DNA of 52,250 bases from an uncultured Myroides sp. (lineage in GTDB: Bacteria > Bacteroidota > Bacteroidia > Flavobacteriales > Flavobacteriaceae), in assembly GCA_913777665.1 (NCBI GenBank), contig CAJYTF010000043.1, positions 1 through 52,250 on the forward strand, read 5' to 3'. Positions 42,027 to 51,774 of this stretch are shown piece after piece (within the stretch, counting starts at the first letter, position 1; each line of letters starts with the position of its first letter). Under the pieces are notes generated by a model. It was not told where the DNA came from. It worked only from the letters and a program-made list of their open reading frames with translations, and did no database searches. A program made the translations under genes and the position numbers.

Positions 42027-43199
42027 TTAACAATAATAATGAGCTGATACTTTAAAAAGCCGGTCATTTTTAAACTGAAATTCGTACGTCATGTAATCAT
42101 TGCTGATGTAATACGAATTAGTAAGCGGATTTATAGATGAAATCAATCCCATTCCTGCTTTTAGAAATTCAGACGGAGTTGTTGAATTATTTAAATAGGT
42201 GTTTTTAATTTTAAAACCGTTGGTATTTACCATATCCATAGATCGTATGTGGTAGGTTTTGTTCACATCGTGCCCAATACATTCTACGGAACCAAAAAAC
42301 ACGTTGGTTTCATAATCGCCCAAACCACAATCATCCAAATTGGTGTATTGATCTTTAATCTTTCCTAAATTAGTTTCCAAAAACGATTTTTTAAATCCGT
42401 TTTCAGGTTCTATTTCGTTATTTAATGTAAAGCCAAACTGCTTTTCCTTCTGTAATTTAATCGGAAGGTTAAAATCGTCTTTAGGAATATTTTTTAGAGC
42501 ATCAGCTTGTAGTAAACAAATTTGTGCAACATCTTGTTGATTGTTTTTTGATGCAAATTCGGCATACAAACGCAAAGCCGCTTCGTTTTCTTCAGGATTG
42601 CTGTTCCATCCCAATTCTAAAATACGTTCGGCAAATTTCTTTTGATCTTCTAAAGTTGATACTTTTTTGTATTGATTTTTTAAATCGGATAAATCTGGTC
42701 GTTGACCAACATATTTCACAGGAATGTATCCTTTTTTATCATCGATCTGCACCGGAATCCAAGATTCTGTATTGTACGGATAATAATAAATGGGCACAGG
42801 TGTTCCATTCAATAGATTTCCTACGGCAGCTGACGAGCTATTAGGTAATTCACGAATTTTAAGGCTTGCAACCGTTGTAAACAAATGAGGCGATCCGTAA
42901 TAACCATCGTTTTCTATAATAATTGCAGGCGATTTTTCGTAATTGTCGTTTGCATTTAAATGGTCTTTTACGTTGTAAGTATCGGTAATATAAATGGTTT
43001 CGGAATATGGCGTGTAAACTTTATAAACATATTTATCCTGAAGAAATTCATACGAATCGATTGATGCACCACGTAGAAAAATACCCACAGCTTTTGATCC
43101 TTTTTCGTTGTTATACGCAACGGTTGGGGTAGAAATGTATTTTCGTTGAGCGTTTACCGACAAACCTGTTAATAGAAAAAATACAATAAGCTTTTTCAT
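42027..43199 (-). CDS. Secreted or periplasmic SH3-domain protein
   Basis: A 390-residue protein with a signal peptide (MKKLIVFFLLTGLSVNAQ). A bacterial SH3 domain is visible at about residues 110-160 (ASLKIRELPNSSSAAVGNLL, WIPVQIDDKKGYIPVKYVG), a fold that often binds cell-wall peptides. The rest (TPR-like stretch 180-230, then a Cys-containing C-terminal region ending SAHYYC) is not recognised. It lies 8 bases downstream of sdaA on the same strand, so the two are cotranscribed. Confidence 0.7.
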   Translation of the reverse strand: MKKLIVFFLLTGLSVNAQRKYISTPTVAYNNEKGSKAVGIFLRGASIDSYEFLQDKYVYKVYTPYSETIYITDTYNVKDHLNANDNYEKSPAIIIENDGYYGSPHLFTTVASLKIRELPNSSSAAVGNLLNGTPVPIYYYPYNTESWIPVQIDDKKGYIPVKYVGQRPDLSDLKNQYKKVSTLEDQKKFAERILELGWNSNPEENEAALRLYAEFASKNNQQDVAQICLLQADALKNIPKDDFNLPIKLQKEKQFGFTLNNEIEPENGFKKSFLETNLGKIKDQYTNLDDCGLGDYETNVFFGSVECIGHDVNKTYHIRSMDMVNTNGFKIKNTYLNNSTTPSEFLKAGMGLISSINPLTNSYYISNDYMTYEFQFKNDRLFKVSAHYYC

Positions 43200-43207
43200 A
43201 ATCTAAA

Positions 43208-44629
43208 TTAACAATCAGCCATATTTACTGCAATTGCCAAACCACCTTCTGACGTTTCTTTGTATTTGTTGTTCATGTCTTGTGCAGTTTGCCACATAGT
43301 ATTCACCACTTTATCTAACGGAACTTTTACGTTTTTAGGATCGGTATCTAACGCCAATTCTGCTGCGTTAATGGCTTTAATTGCTCCCATAGTGTTGCGT
43401 TCAATACACGGAATCTGTACCAAACCGCCAATTGGATCGCATGTTAAACCTAAATGATGTTCCATAGCAATTTCGGCAGCAACGGTAACTTGTTCGGGTG
43501 TTCCACCCATTAATTCGCACAATGCCGCAGCAGCCATTGCAGACGATACGCCAATTTCGGCCTGACAACCGCCCATTGCAGCAGAAATAGTCGCACCTTT
43601 TTTAAAGATCGAACCAATTTCGCCGGCAACCATTAAAAACTGCTTAATTTCTTTATCGCCAGCTTTGTGGTTTTCAATGGTTAAATAATACATTAAAACA
43701 GCAGGTATTACGCCTGCGCTTCCGTTAGTTGGTGCTGTAACCACGCGACCTAACGATGCATTTACTTCGTTTACCGACAGCGCGAAACAGCTTACCCATT
43801 TTAAGATCTGACGGAAATAAACTTTTGTTTTACGAATGGTTTGCAGCCATTCTTGTGGATTATTATAAGGTAAATCGCCTTTTAATTTTTGATAGGTATC
43901 ATAAGCACGTCGGCGAACATTTAATCCGCCCGGAAGCGTTCCTTCGGTATGGCAGCCAATGTAGATACACTCTAACATGGTGTTCCAGATGCGCATTAAT
44001 TCGCGATCTATTTCTTCGGGTGAACGTAACGATAATTCGTTTTCGTAAACTAATTCCGATATCGATTTATTTTCCTGTTTGCAGAATGCCAAAAGTTCAT
44101 CGGCTTTATCAACAGGAAAAGGGAAAGTAGCTTTAATTTCGTCTTTTTCTGTATTTGCTGCTGATTCTTCTTTTACAACGAATCCGCCACCAATAGAGTA
44201 GAAGGTTGATACATATTCTTTACCTTCATAAAGCGCCGTGAACGATAAACCGTTGGCATGAAAAGGTAAAAAGTTTTTGTTGAAAACAATGTTTTCGCTT
44301 GGGTTAAACTGTATTTGAACAGCATTTCCTAAGTTTAAGGTATTTGTTTGTTTGATTTGATCGATAATTCCAGAGATATCATCAACAGGAACATATTCGG
44401 GATCGGCACCGCTTAAACCCAACATTACGGCTAAATCGGTAGCATGCCCAATTCCGGTTAACGAAAGCGATCCGTATAAATCAACGGTAACACGTTCTGT
44501 TTTATCAAAAATATTCAAATCTTTTAATTCGGCAATAAAGCGTTCGGCGGCTCTCCAAGGTCCTAAAGTGTGGGAACTCGATGGGCCAACGCCAATTTTT
44601 AACATATCAAAAACCGAAATACATTCCAT
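43208..44629 (-). CDS. sdaA: L-serine ammonia-lyase, single chain
   Basis: Iron-sulphur enzyme that turns L-serine into pyruvate and ammonia. The N-terminal domain holds the SSSHTLGP loop, and the C-terminal catalytic domain carries Cys in [23 protein letters not shown] and [10 protein letters not shown]. The protein ends in NMADC: a C-terminal Cys like the 'tail-in-mouth' ligand of the Legionella enzyme, which caps the cluster. Chosen start is ATG 44629 ([10 protein letters not shown]). It is first in a unit with the SH3 protein. The size, ~473, fits the single-chain class. Confidence 0.94.
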   Translation of the reverse strand: MECISVFDMLKIGVGPSSSHTLGPWRAAERFIAELKDLNIFDKTERVTVDLYGSLSLTGIGHATDLAVMLGLSGADPEYVPVDDISGIIDQIKQTNTLNLGNAVQIQFNPSENIVFNKNFLPFHANGLSFTALYEGKEYVSTFYSIGGGFVVKEESAANTEKDEIKATFPFPVDKADELLAFCKQENKSISELVYENELSLRSPEEIDRELMRIWNTMLECIYIGCHTEGTLPGGLNVRRRAYDTYQKLKGDLPYNNPQEWLQTIRKTKVYFRQILKWVSCFALSVNEVNASLGRVVTAPTNGSAGVIPAVLMYYLTIENHKAGDKEIKQFLMVAGEIGSIFKKGATISAAMGGCQAEIGVSSAMAAAALCELMGGTPEQVTVAAEIAMEHHLGLTCDPIGGLVQIPCIERNTMGAIKAINAAELALDTDPKNVKVPLDKVVNTMWQTAQDMNNKYKETSEGGLAIAVNMADC

Positions 44630-44761
44630 AAAAATCAAACAATTAATAAAGCGAAGATAGACAAAAATAAATGGAAGTTTTTTAAAATTTTGTTAGATAT
44701 GACAAATGTTAGCAATGGGTACGTTTTGACATTATTCTTTGATCGATCATTTATTAAATTC

Positions 44762-44813
44762 TGACACTATGTCATTTTATTTTATCGGTTTCTGACATTT
44801 TTTTATACTTTTT
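44762..44813 (+). promoter_or_regulatory. Candidate heat-shock regulatory region of dnaK
   Basis: TGAC-N4-TGTCAT (44762-44775) also forms the palindrome TGACA-CTA-TGTCA. A further TGACAT is at 44793-44798, and TACTTTTT (44806-44813), one mismatch from the -7 consensus, follows. TTGACATTATTC lies about 30 bases upstream of it. The dnaK ATG is 83 bases after the last box. The TGWC-N4-TGTCAT arrangement matches the one before htpG. No CIRCE element is present. Confidence 0.5.
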
Positions 44814-44895
44814 AATTTAGGCACAACAATTGACTAATAGAAACCGTGAACAAATCACAAAAACAATAAATACAAAATAAAATATATAAAAAGAT

Positions 44896-46788
44896 ATGAG
44901 TAAAATAATTGGAATTGACTTAGGAACTACCAACTCTTGTGTTGCTGTAATGGAAGGTAACGAAGCTGTGGTAATTCCAAATGCAGAAGGTAAAAGAACA
45001 ACACCGTCTGTAATTGCTTTTGTTGAAGGCGGAGAAATTAAAGTGGGTGATCCTGCAAAACGCCAAGCGGTAACAAACCCTACAAAAACCATTGCGTCTA
45101 TTAAACGTTTTATGGGTGAGAAATTCTCTGAAGTTCAAAAAGAATTAGATCACACTGCTTACAAAGTAGTTAAGGGTGATAACGATACACCACGTGTTGA
45201 TATTGATGGACGTTTATATACGCCACAAGAATTATCGGCAATGACGCTTCAAAAAATGAAAAAAACTGCCGAAGATTATTTAGGACAAACAGTTACACAA
45301 GCGGTTATTACGGTTCCTGCATATTTTAACGATGCGCAACGCCAGGCAACTAAAGAAGCCGGACAAATTGCTGGTTTAGAAGTTATGCGTATTATCAACG
45401 AGCCTACTGCTGCTGCGTTAGCTTACGGTTTAGATAAAGGCGGGCAAGACAAGAAAATTGCTGTTTACGATTTAGGTGGTGGTACATTTGATATCTCGAT
45501 CTTGGAATTAGGTGACGGAGTTTTCGAAGTATTGTCTACAAACGGAGATACACATTTAGGTGGTGACGATTTTGACCAAGTAATTATTAACTGGTTAGCA
45601 AACGAATTTAATAATGCAGAAGGTGTAGATTTACGTCAGGATCCAATGGCATTACAACGTTTAAAAGAAGCAGCAGAAAAAGCTAAGATTGAATTATCAT
45701 CTTCAGCTCAAACTGAAATTAACTTGCCTTACGTAACAGCTACAGCTACAGGACCAAAACACTTGGTACAAACGTTAACTCGTGCAAAATTCGAGCAATT
45801 GGCAGACGATTTAGTACAACGTTCAATGAAACCTTGTGAAAAAGCATTGAAAGATGCAGGTTTATCAATCTCTGATATCGATGAGGTAATCTTGGTAGGT
45901 GGATCAACACGTATTCCGGTAATTCAGGAACAAGTAGAGAAATTCTTCGGTAAAAAACCATCAAAAGGAGTAAATCCTGACGAAGTTGTTGCTTTAGGAG
46001 CTGCAATTCAAGGTGGAGTTTTAACAGGCGATGTTAAAGACGTATTGTTGTTAGACGTTACGCCTTTATCATTAGGAATTGAAACAATGGGTGGTGTTTT
46101 TACGAAATTAATCGAATCGAACACAACCATTCCTACAAAAAAATCACAAGTGTTTTCTACGGCTGTAGACAACCAACCAAGTGTAGAAATTCACGTATTG
46201 CAAGGTGAGCGCCCAATGGCAAACGATAACAAAACAATTGGTCGTTTCCACTTAGATGGTTTACCACCAGCACAACGCGGTGTGCCACAAATCGAAGTTA
46301 CTTTTGATATTGATGCAAACGGTATTATTAAAGTATCGGCAACCGATAAAGGAACAGGAAAATCACACGATATCCGTATCGAAGCTTCTTCAGGTTTAAC
46401 TCAGGAAGAAATCGAAAAAATGAAGCAAGAAGCAGAAGCAAATGCAGAAGCAGATAAAAAAGTGAAAGAAACTGCCGATAAATTGAATGAGGCAGACGGG
46501 ATGATTTTTCAAACCGAAAAACAATTGAAAGAGTTTGGCGATAAATTGTCAGATGCTAATAAATCAAACATCGAAGGTGCATTGGAAGAATTGAAAAAAG
46601 CATACGAAACGCGTAATGTAGAAACTATTCAACCGGCTTTAGACAAAATCAACGAAGCTTGGAAAGCAGCTTCAGAAGAAATGTACAAAGCACAAGCAGA
46701 CGGTCAGCAAGGTGGTGCACAACAAGCACAGCCAAACCAAGACGGCGGTGATGCTACACAAGATGTAGATTACGAAGAAGTTAAGTAA
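44896..46788 (+). CDS. dnaK: Chaperone DnaK (Hsp70)
   Basis: ATP-dependent chaperone that folds new and stressed proteins with DnaJ and GrpE. The ATPase domain starts [15 protein letters not shown], with [14 protein letters not shown], the [17 protein letters not shown] phosphate loop and [11 protein letters not shown]. The substrate domain has [17 protein letters not shown], and the tail ends in a Gly/Gln-rich stretch and the acidic DVDYEEVK. Length of 630 is normal. dnaJ and grpE are not in the window. It has a candidate heat-shock region and its own terminator. Confidence 0.97.
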   Translation: MSKIIGIDLGTTNSCVAVMEGNEAVVIPNAEGKRTTPSVIAFVEGGEIKVGDPAKRQAVTNPTKTIASIKRFMGEKFSEVQKELDHTAYKVVKGDNDTPRVDIDGRLYTPQELSAMTLQKMKKTAEDYLGQTVTQAVITVPAYFNDAQRQATKEAGQIAGLEVMRIINEPTAAALAYGLDKGGQDKKIAVYDLGGGTFDISILELGDGVFEVLSTNGDTHLGGDDFDQVIINWLANEFNNAEGVDLRQDPMALQRLKEAAEKAKIELSSSAQTEINLPYVTATATGPKHLVQTLTRAKFEQLADDLVQRSMKPCEKALKDAGLSISDIDEVILVGGSTRIPVIQEQVEKFFGKKPSKGVNPDEVVALGAAIQGGVLTGDVKDVLLLDVTPLSLGIETMGGVFTKLIESNTTIPTKKSQVFSTAVDNQPSVEIHVLQGERPMANDNKTIGRFHLDGLPPAQRGVPQIEVTFDIDANGIIKVSATDKGTGKSHDIRIEASSGLTQEEIEKMKQEAEANAEADKKVKETADKLNEADGMIFQTEKQLKEFGDKLSDANKSNIEGALEELKKAYETRNVETIQPALDKINEAWKAASEEMYKAQADGQQGGAQQAQPNQDGGDATQDVDYEEVK

Positions 46789-46808
46789 TAGATTTTTTCA
46801 TAAATGCG

Positions 46809-46841
46809 AAAAACCTCAAGCAGCAATGTTTGAGGTTTTTT
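46809..46841 (+). terminator. Terminator of dnaK
   Basis: AAAAACCTCAA (46809-46819) pairs with TTGAGGTTTTT (46830-46840), ending in T6. It lies 20 bases after the stop. Confidence 0.9.
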
Positions 46842-46872
46842 GTTTATATTTATGTTTTAAAATAACAATCTT

Positions 46873-47757
46873 ATGAAAAATAAATACTTATCATTAACAT
46901 TCTTTTCGTTTTTATTATTTAGCTGTAATAATGATGATGCAGAAATTGTAGAAAACTATACGTCAGAATTTCCAAATATAGATAATACGCAGGCAATGGG
47001 CGTGGGAGAAACTTTATCAACACCAACTTCAACGAATGTAAAATTAGATTCTATGAAGATGTACTATTACGCGGATTATTCTAGTTATTCGCCTAATTTA
47101 CCAGGTATGACTTATAAGTATGAAACTAAAACAACACCTGTAAATCCTTCTTTAATGGAGGTTAAACAGTCTTTTAGTTATGCAGAGAATGGATTTGTTG
47201 ATATTAGAACAGTTGAAGTGAATAAACACGATTGGTATTCTAATAAATTTAAATTTGTATTTGATCATGATTACAATAATGAAAATGAATTAAATAATGT
47301 TAAAGTGGATCTTTATGTAAATGATGAACAAGTTATTAGTAAATCATTAAACTATACACCTGAAACAGAACAGTATTTTTTAAATCAAGCACAGACGAAC
47401 GAATATAATATTATCAAGGTAGGAAATATAGAATATACTACACCTAAAAATGTATACAATCCCGAAAGAAATTTATTGCCTATTAATACTAAAATGCAAT
47501 ATCTGGCTTTATTTAGTTCAGAAATTTATAATAGCAGCTATGATGGTTTATTGGAGCTTTTAGATGGATACTTTACTCATAACATGTATATTAATACACA
47601 TGCAACATTTGTAATGAAATCCCAAAATCAAAATGGTTTAGTTGTTCCACCTTCAAACGTTCAATTCAAAGTTAGGCAAGATCATTATCCAGAAATTATT
47701 CAATATGGAAATGTAAATTCCGGAGGTTACAGATATTTGTATTACTATAAAAACTAA
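46873..47757 (+). CDS. Uncharacterised lipoprotein
   Basis: A 294-residue lipoprotein; the signal with the lipobox LLFSC and then NNDDAE leads a mature part rich in Asn, Tyr, Ser and Thr. Such an acidic patch after Cys is common for surface-exposed lipoproteins of Bacteroidota. Part of the middle (KFKFVFDHDYNNENELNNVK) suggests a beta sandwich, but I recognise no family. It is more AT-rich than its neighbours. It stands between two terminators and has no partner gene. It may have been gained by transfer. Confidence 0.6.
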   Translation: MKNKYLSLTFFSFLLFSCNNDDAEIVENYTSEFPNIDNTQAMGVGETLSTPTSTNVKLDSMKMYYYADYSSYSPNLPGMTYKYETKTTPVNPSLMEVKQSFSYAENGFVDIRTVEVNKHDWYSNKFKFVFDHDYNNENELNNVKVDLYVNDEQVISKSLNYTPETEQYFLNQAQTNEYNIIKVGNIEYTTPKNVYNPERNLLPINTKMQYLALFSSEIYNSSYDGLLELLDGYFTHNMYINTHATFVMKSQNQNGLVVPPSNVQFKVRQDHYPEIIQYGNVNSGGYRYLYYYKN

Positions 47758-47770
47758 AATTATACTAAAC

Positions 47771-47802
47771 AAAAAAAATCCGACCATTGGTCGGATTTTT
47801 TA
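47771..47802. terminator. Bidirectional terminator between the lipoprotein and DUF4293 genes
   Basis: AAAATCCGACCA/TGGTCGGATTTT palindrome flanked by A and T runs. Confidence 0.92.
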
Positions 47803-47829
47803 ACGCACTAATAAACTAAGATGAAAGGT

Positions 47830-48240
47830 TTATCGTATACGATCTGCAGATTTTACAAGATCTTCGTCCTTCTTTATGGCTTTGTTGGCTAATGCCAGCA
47901 AAATGATAGATCCGATAGGAAGAAACATCCCAATACCCTTCTCTGAAACCAAGGTTTCTCCAGATAAATTTAGCGATTGATACACAAATAATCCTAGTAA
48001 TATAAAGTTCAATATCATGTTCAACCTGTTATAAACAAATTGAGTTTGTCTTTTTTTGTAAGAGAAAATCGAAATAACACTTAAAGCAGCACTTGCACCA
48101 AACATCAACGTGTATAAGGTACTTTGCCCAACATGGTAATCTATCCCGTTTGCATCTTTCCATAAAGGAAAAATTAGGGATAAAGGTCCTGCAATAATAA
48201 ATGCCAATGCTAAATAAACCGATTGTATTCTCTGAATCAT
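47830..48240 (-). CDS. DUF4293 family membrane protein
   Basis: A 136-residue protein with four membrane helices (LALAFIIAGPLSLIFPLW, LYTLMFGASAALSVISIF, LNMILNFILLGLFVYQSL, FLPIGSIILLALANKAI). It opens MIQRIQSVYL, the DUF4293 hallmark. The family is found in Bacteroidota next to rho, as here (divergent). Its function is not known. The intergenic gap of 184 bases holds the promoters of both. Confidence 0.82.
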   Translation of the reverse strand: MIQRIQSVYLALAFIIAGPLSLIFPLWKDANGIDYHVGQSTLYTLMFGASAALSVISIFSYKKRQTQFVYNRLNMILNFILLGLFVYQSLNLSGETLVSEKGIGMFLPIGSIILLALANKAIKKDEDLVKSADRIR

Positions 48241-48327
48241 TACTATTTATTTGAATACAAAAGTAACACTAAATTTCATTAAAAAACATTGATATTTAAA
48301 AAAAAATTGTAATATTGCATTAGAAAA

Positions 48328-48381
48328 TCGTAACTTCTTCATTGTTCGAGCTTTCTATCCTTAACAGATATCCTTCTCTTA
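48328..48381 (+). promoter_or_regulatory. Pyrimidine-rich leader of rho, possible autoregulatory rut site
   Basis: Between TAATATTG (near-consensus -7, 48310-48317) and the ATG is a ~105-base leader. Its middle is rich in C and T and poor in G, with CTTCTTC, CTTTCTATCC and ATATCCTTCTCTT and few stable pairs. E. coli Rho binds such sequences in its own leader and stops its transcription. The role here is inferred from composition. Confidence 0.4.
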
Positions 48382-48424
48382 AGAAAAATCACAATACTAA
48401 TATCTAACAACAACGTCATAATTT

Positions 48425-50107
48425 ATGTTTGACAAAAATGTGTTAAAGGGTATGAAATTGCCCGAACTTAAAGAAATAGCTAAGAAAATTGGTGTAGAAA
48501 AGCTCAATCTTAAAAAAGATGAATTAATTGACACTATTTTAAAATTGCAAGATGAATTTCAGAAGAATCAGCCTAAAGCAGAAACTTCTGTAAAAGAAGA
48601 AGCTGCGGCAGTCAACCAACCTACTGAAAAAAAGGAAAAGAGAAAGCGTATTCACAATGCAACTGAAGAGCAAACAGAACAGCCTTCTTTACCTGAAAAT
48701 CCGCAACCTGTTGCAGAAGAAATTAAAACTGCAACTCCTCAAAATCCTCCTGCCGAAAAGCAACGCAAACCTCAGAATAAAAATCAAAACCAACGTAACA
48801 AAACTAACAATCAGCCGCAGGTTCAAACTGAACCAATAAAAGCTGAAAACGATGTTGTTGCCGAAGTTCCTGCTGAAGAAATTGTTGTGGTGGCTGAAAA
48901 ACAAATTCAGAATCCAAATCAAAATAGAAATAAAAACCAAAATCAGAATCAGAAAAAGCAAAATTACCGCGATCCTGATTACGAATTTGAAGGAATTATT
49001 GAATGCGAAGGTGTTTTAGAAGTTCCAAAAGATGGCGGTTCGCACGGTTATTTACGTTCATCGGATTACAATTACCGTAAATCTCCAGATGATGTGTATA
49101 TTTCGCAATCGCAAATTCGTTTGTTTGGTTTAAAAAAGGGCGATACCATTAAAGGAATTGTTCGTCCACCAAAAGGAAACGAGCAACATTTCCCGTTAGT
49201 TCGCATCACAAAAATCAACGGACATGAGCCTGATGAGGTTCGCGATCGTCCTTCATTCGAACATTTAACGCCACTTTTTCCTAAAGATAAATTCAATTTA
49301 TCGGGTAATAATTCCAAACTTTCAACACGTATTATCGATCTGTTTGCGCCAATAGGTAAGGGGCAGCGTGGTATGATTGTGGCACAGCCTAAAACTGGTA
49401 AAACCATGATGTTGAAAGAGATTGCCAATGCCATTGCAGACAATCACCCAGAAGTTTACCAGATTGTTTTATTGATTGATGAACGCCCGGAAGAGGTTAC
49501 CGATATGCAGCGTAATGTACGTGCAGAGGTTGTGGCATCTACGTTTGACGAAGAAGCGCGTTACCATGTTGAATTAGCCGATATGGTTTTGGAAAAAGCA
49601 AAACGTTTGGTTGAATGTGGGCACGATGTAGTTATTTTGTTAGATTCTATTACACGTTTGGCGCGTGCGTATAACACGGTTCAGCCGGCATCGGGTAGAG
49701 TGTTGTCTGGTGGTGTTGATGCTAATGCATTACAAAAACCAAAACGCTTTTTTGGTGCGGCACGTAACATTGAAAATGGCGGATCGTTGACGATTATTGC
49801 TACGGCTTTAACCGATACAGGTTCTAAAATGGACGATGTTATTTTCGAGGAATTTAAAGGAACAGGTAATATGGAATTGCAGTTAGATCGTAAAATTGCG
49901 AACAAACGAATTTTCCCTGCTGTTGATTTAACTTCGTCATCAACCCGTCGTGATGATTTATTGCAAGATCGATTTACAAATAGCAAAATGGTTGTTTTAC
50001 GTAATATTTTGGCAGATATGAATCCGGTTGAAGCAATTACCTTTATTCATGACAGAATTAAAAACACCAAATCAAACGAAGAGTTTTTTGACAGCATGCG
50101 TGATTAA
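48425..50107 (+). CDS. rho: Transcription termination factor Rho with disordered insert
   Basis: Hexameric RNA-dependent ATPase that stops transcription. The Rho_N domain is at the start ([20 protein letters not shown]). Then comes about 130 residues (roughly 52-180) of Lys, Glu, Gln and Asn with [12 protein letters not shown] and [12 protein letters not shown] runs, an expected disordered segment. The cold-shock RNA-binding domain ([20 protein letters not shown]) and the ATPase (Walker [13 protein letters not shown], Walker B-type [17 protein letters not shown], and Q-loop) follow. Length 560 exceeds E. coli's 419 because of the insert. It has its own leader and a shared terminator. Confidence 0.96.
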   Translation: MFDKNVLKGMKLPELKEIAKKIGVEKLNLKKDELIDTILKLQDEFQKNQPKAETSVKEEAAAVNQPTEKKEKRKRIHNATEEQTEQPSLPENPQPVAEEIKTATPQNPPAEKQRKPQNKNQNQRNKTNNQPQVQTEPIKAENDVVAEVPAEEIVVVAEKQIQNPNQNRNKNQNQNQKKQNYRDPDYEFEGIIECEGVLEVPKDGGSHGYLRSSDYNYRKSPDDVYISQSQIRLFGLKKGDTIKGIVRPPKGNEQHFPLVRITKINGHEPDEVRDRPSFEHLTPLFPKDKFNLSGNNSKLSTRIIDLFAPIGKGQRGMIVAQPKTGKTMMLKEIANAIADNHPEVYQIVLLIDERPEEVTDMQRNVRAEVVASTFDEEARYHVELADMVLEKAKRLVECGHDVVILLDSITRLARAYNTVQPASGRVLSGGVDANALQKPKRFFGAARNIENGGSLTIIATALTDTGSKMDDVIFEEFKGTGNMELQLDRKIANKRIFPAVDLTSSSTRRDDLLQDRFTNSKMVVLRNILADMNPVEAITFIHDRIKNTKSNEEFFDSMRD

Positions 50108-50140
50108 TTTTGAAGTTCAAAAAGATCTAAAAAAACATAA

Positions 50141-50172
50141 AAAATCCTGCAAGTTGAATTGCAGGATTTTTT
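50141..50172. terminator. Bidirectional terminator between rho and porT
   Basis: AAAATCCTGCAA (50141-50152) pairs with TTGCAGGATTTT (50159-50170) with a GTTGAA loop and A and T runs. Confidence 0.92.
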
Positions 50173-50200
50173 ATGTCTAAAAGCTTATTACTAACAACTA

Positions 50201-50914
50201 TTAATGAAAAGTAAAGTTTATAAACAAACCACGTGTTTTCATAGATTCAATGTCGCCTGTCCACGGGCTGTTTGGGTTTTTATCGCGAATTAATTCGTCT
50301 TGTAAACCAAATACACCTCTAACCGACGGAGTAAATTTAAAATGTTCGAAATAAAAATCGATACCTAAACCTAATTCATAGTTTGCTGTCCATTTTTTCA
50401 TTCTAAAACGCCCTTGGTAATTATCGTCTTTAGAAGTTTCGTTACTGCTTAAATTCAACGACTGCGATATTCCTGTTAAAATGTACGGACGAATATTTCC
50501 GGCTCTTAAAGCAGAAAATTTCAATAATATAGGAAAATGAATGTATGTTGAAGCTACATCACGCGTATTTTGATCGGGATTTGTAATATGTGGAAAAAAC
50601 AATTTTCTACGCGTATAATACAAGCCCGGTTCAAAACGTAAATCTAAATATTCCATTAAACGTAAATTTCCAACCAAACCAACATTAAACCCGGTGGTAG
50701 GTTCCACTAAAATTTCATCGCTTCCGTTTTTCTCGTAGAAACTTTTCTTATAATCAAACTTAAAATTGTACGAGCTAAATCCTAAATAATAACCATAATG
50801 CACACGCTGTTGATCCCACTGTTGCTGGTTGCGGTAAGGGTTTTTACCAAACATGCCCTGTGCAAACGAATTTGCGGTTAAAAGAAAACAAGTAGCAATT
50901 AAAAGGTTTTTCAT
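50201..50914 (-). CDS. porT: PorT family outer-membrane protein of the type IX secretion system
   Basis: A 237-residue outer-membrane barrel with a signal (MKNLLIATCFLLTANSFAQ). The family motifs are KNPYRNQQQWDQQRVHYGYY, YLGFSSYNFKFDY, LDLRFEPGLYYTRRKLFF, THIHFPILLKF-like (TYIHFPILLKF) and PSVRGVFGLQDELIRD. PorT is a core part of T9SS and gliding. The upstream in-frame start is inside ubiE and is less likely. It follows ubiE by 4 bases; ubiE-porT is a common pair in Flavobacteria. The T9SS cargo in this window needs this system. Confidence 0.9.
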   Translation of the reverse strand: MKNLLIATCFLLTANSFAQGMFGKNPYRNQQQWDQQRVHYGYYLGFSSYNFKFDYKKSFYEKNGSDEILVEPTTGFNVGLVGNLRLMEYLDLRFEPGLYYTRRKLFFPHITNPDQNTRDVASTYIHFPILLKFSALRAGNIRPYILTGISQSLNLSSNETSKDDNYQGRFRMKKWTANYELGLGIDFYFEHFKFTPSVRGVFGLQDELIRDKNPNSPWTGDIESMKTRGLFINFTFH

Positions 50915-50918
50915 ACGA

Positions 50919-51647
50919 TTATTTTGATGCTGAATAAATTGTTGCAACGCCCATTGTTTGCGGATTGTGTTTTACATTTTTAAAGCCTACTTTTTGCAAA
51001 ATGGCATTTAGTTTTTCGCCGTAAGGGAAATTTTTTGCCGATTCTGATAAATACTTATACGCTTTTTGATCTTTAGAAAACACTTTACCCATTAACGGCA
51101 TAAAGGTTTTCATGTAAAAATTGTATCCCTGTTTAAACGGAAACTTTGTTGGAACCGAGGTTTCTAAGATAACAAAAATTCCGTTAGGTTTTAATACACG
51201 TAAAATTTCAGACAAACCTTTTTCAAGATTTTCAAAGTTACGTATACCAAAGGCAACGGTAATTGCATCAAAAGTATTGTCCTGAAAAGGTAAATTTTCA
51301 GAATCGCCCTGAATCATTTCAATTTTATTCTGCAGACCTAAAGCGCTAACTTTTGATTTACCAACTTCTAACATTCCTGCCGAAAGATCCAAACCAACAA
51401 TACGTTTTGCGTTAGATTTAGATAGTAAAATAGCCAAATCGCCCGTTCCTGTTGCAATATCTAAGATAGATTCCGGATTAGTGTCCGAAACCATTTTCAA
51501 TACATTACGTCTCCATCCTTGATCGGTTCCCAGCGAAATCATTCGGTTTAAACTGTCGTAATTACCAGAAATAGTATCGAACATTTGTTCAACCTGCTGT
51601 TTTTTACCTAAGTTAGAATCTTTATATGGATTGATTTGATCGGTCAT
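50919..51647 (-). CDS. ubiE: Demethylmenaquinone methyltransferase UbiE/MenG
   Basis: SAM-dependent C-methylation of the quinone ring, last step of menaquinone synthesis; Bacteroidota make menaquinone, so MenG activity is expected. Motifs are [37 protein letters not shown], the [13 protein letters not shown] loop, [20 protein letters not shown] and [16 protein letters not shown]. Length 242 is standard. It has a promoter and precedes porT by 4 bases. Confidence 0.95.
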   Translation of the reverse strand: MTDQINPYKDSNLGKKQQVEQMFDTISGNYDSLNRMISLGTDQGWRRNVLKMVSDTNPESILDIATGTGDLAILLSKSNAKRIVGLDLSAGMLEVGKSKVSALGLQNKIEMIQGDSENLPFQDNTFDAITVAFGIRNFENLEKGLSEILRVLKPNGIFVILETSVPTKFPFKQGYNFYMKTFMPLMGKVFSKDQKAYKYLSESAKNFPYGEKLNAILQKVGFKNVKHNPQTMGVATIYSASK

Positions 51648-51665
51648 TTTAAATTGAAATTTTTA

Positions 51666-51673
51666 CAAATATA
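51666..51673 (-). promoter_or_regulatory. Promoter -7 box of ubiE-porT
   Basis: On the minus strand TATATTTG matches TAnnTTTG exactly, 18 bases before the ATG at 51647. Only TTC is found at the -33 distance. Confidence 0.65.
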
Positions 51674-51774
51674 ATTATAATAAAATAGATAAGAAGTGTA
51701 CAGATTTAATTAATTATACAGATAAGTGTTGAAAAATAAGTAATTTTAGGCTTTATTTTAAGTAAGCTAATAAC

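Noticed and set aside
44690..44895. CIRCE operator (TTAGCACTC-N9-GAGTGCTAA) before dnaK
   Set aside because: The inverted repeat is absent from the whole 257-base region.
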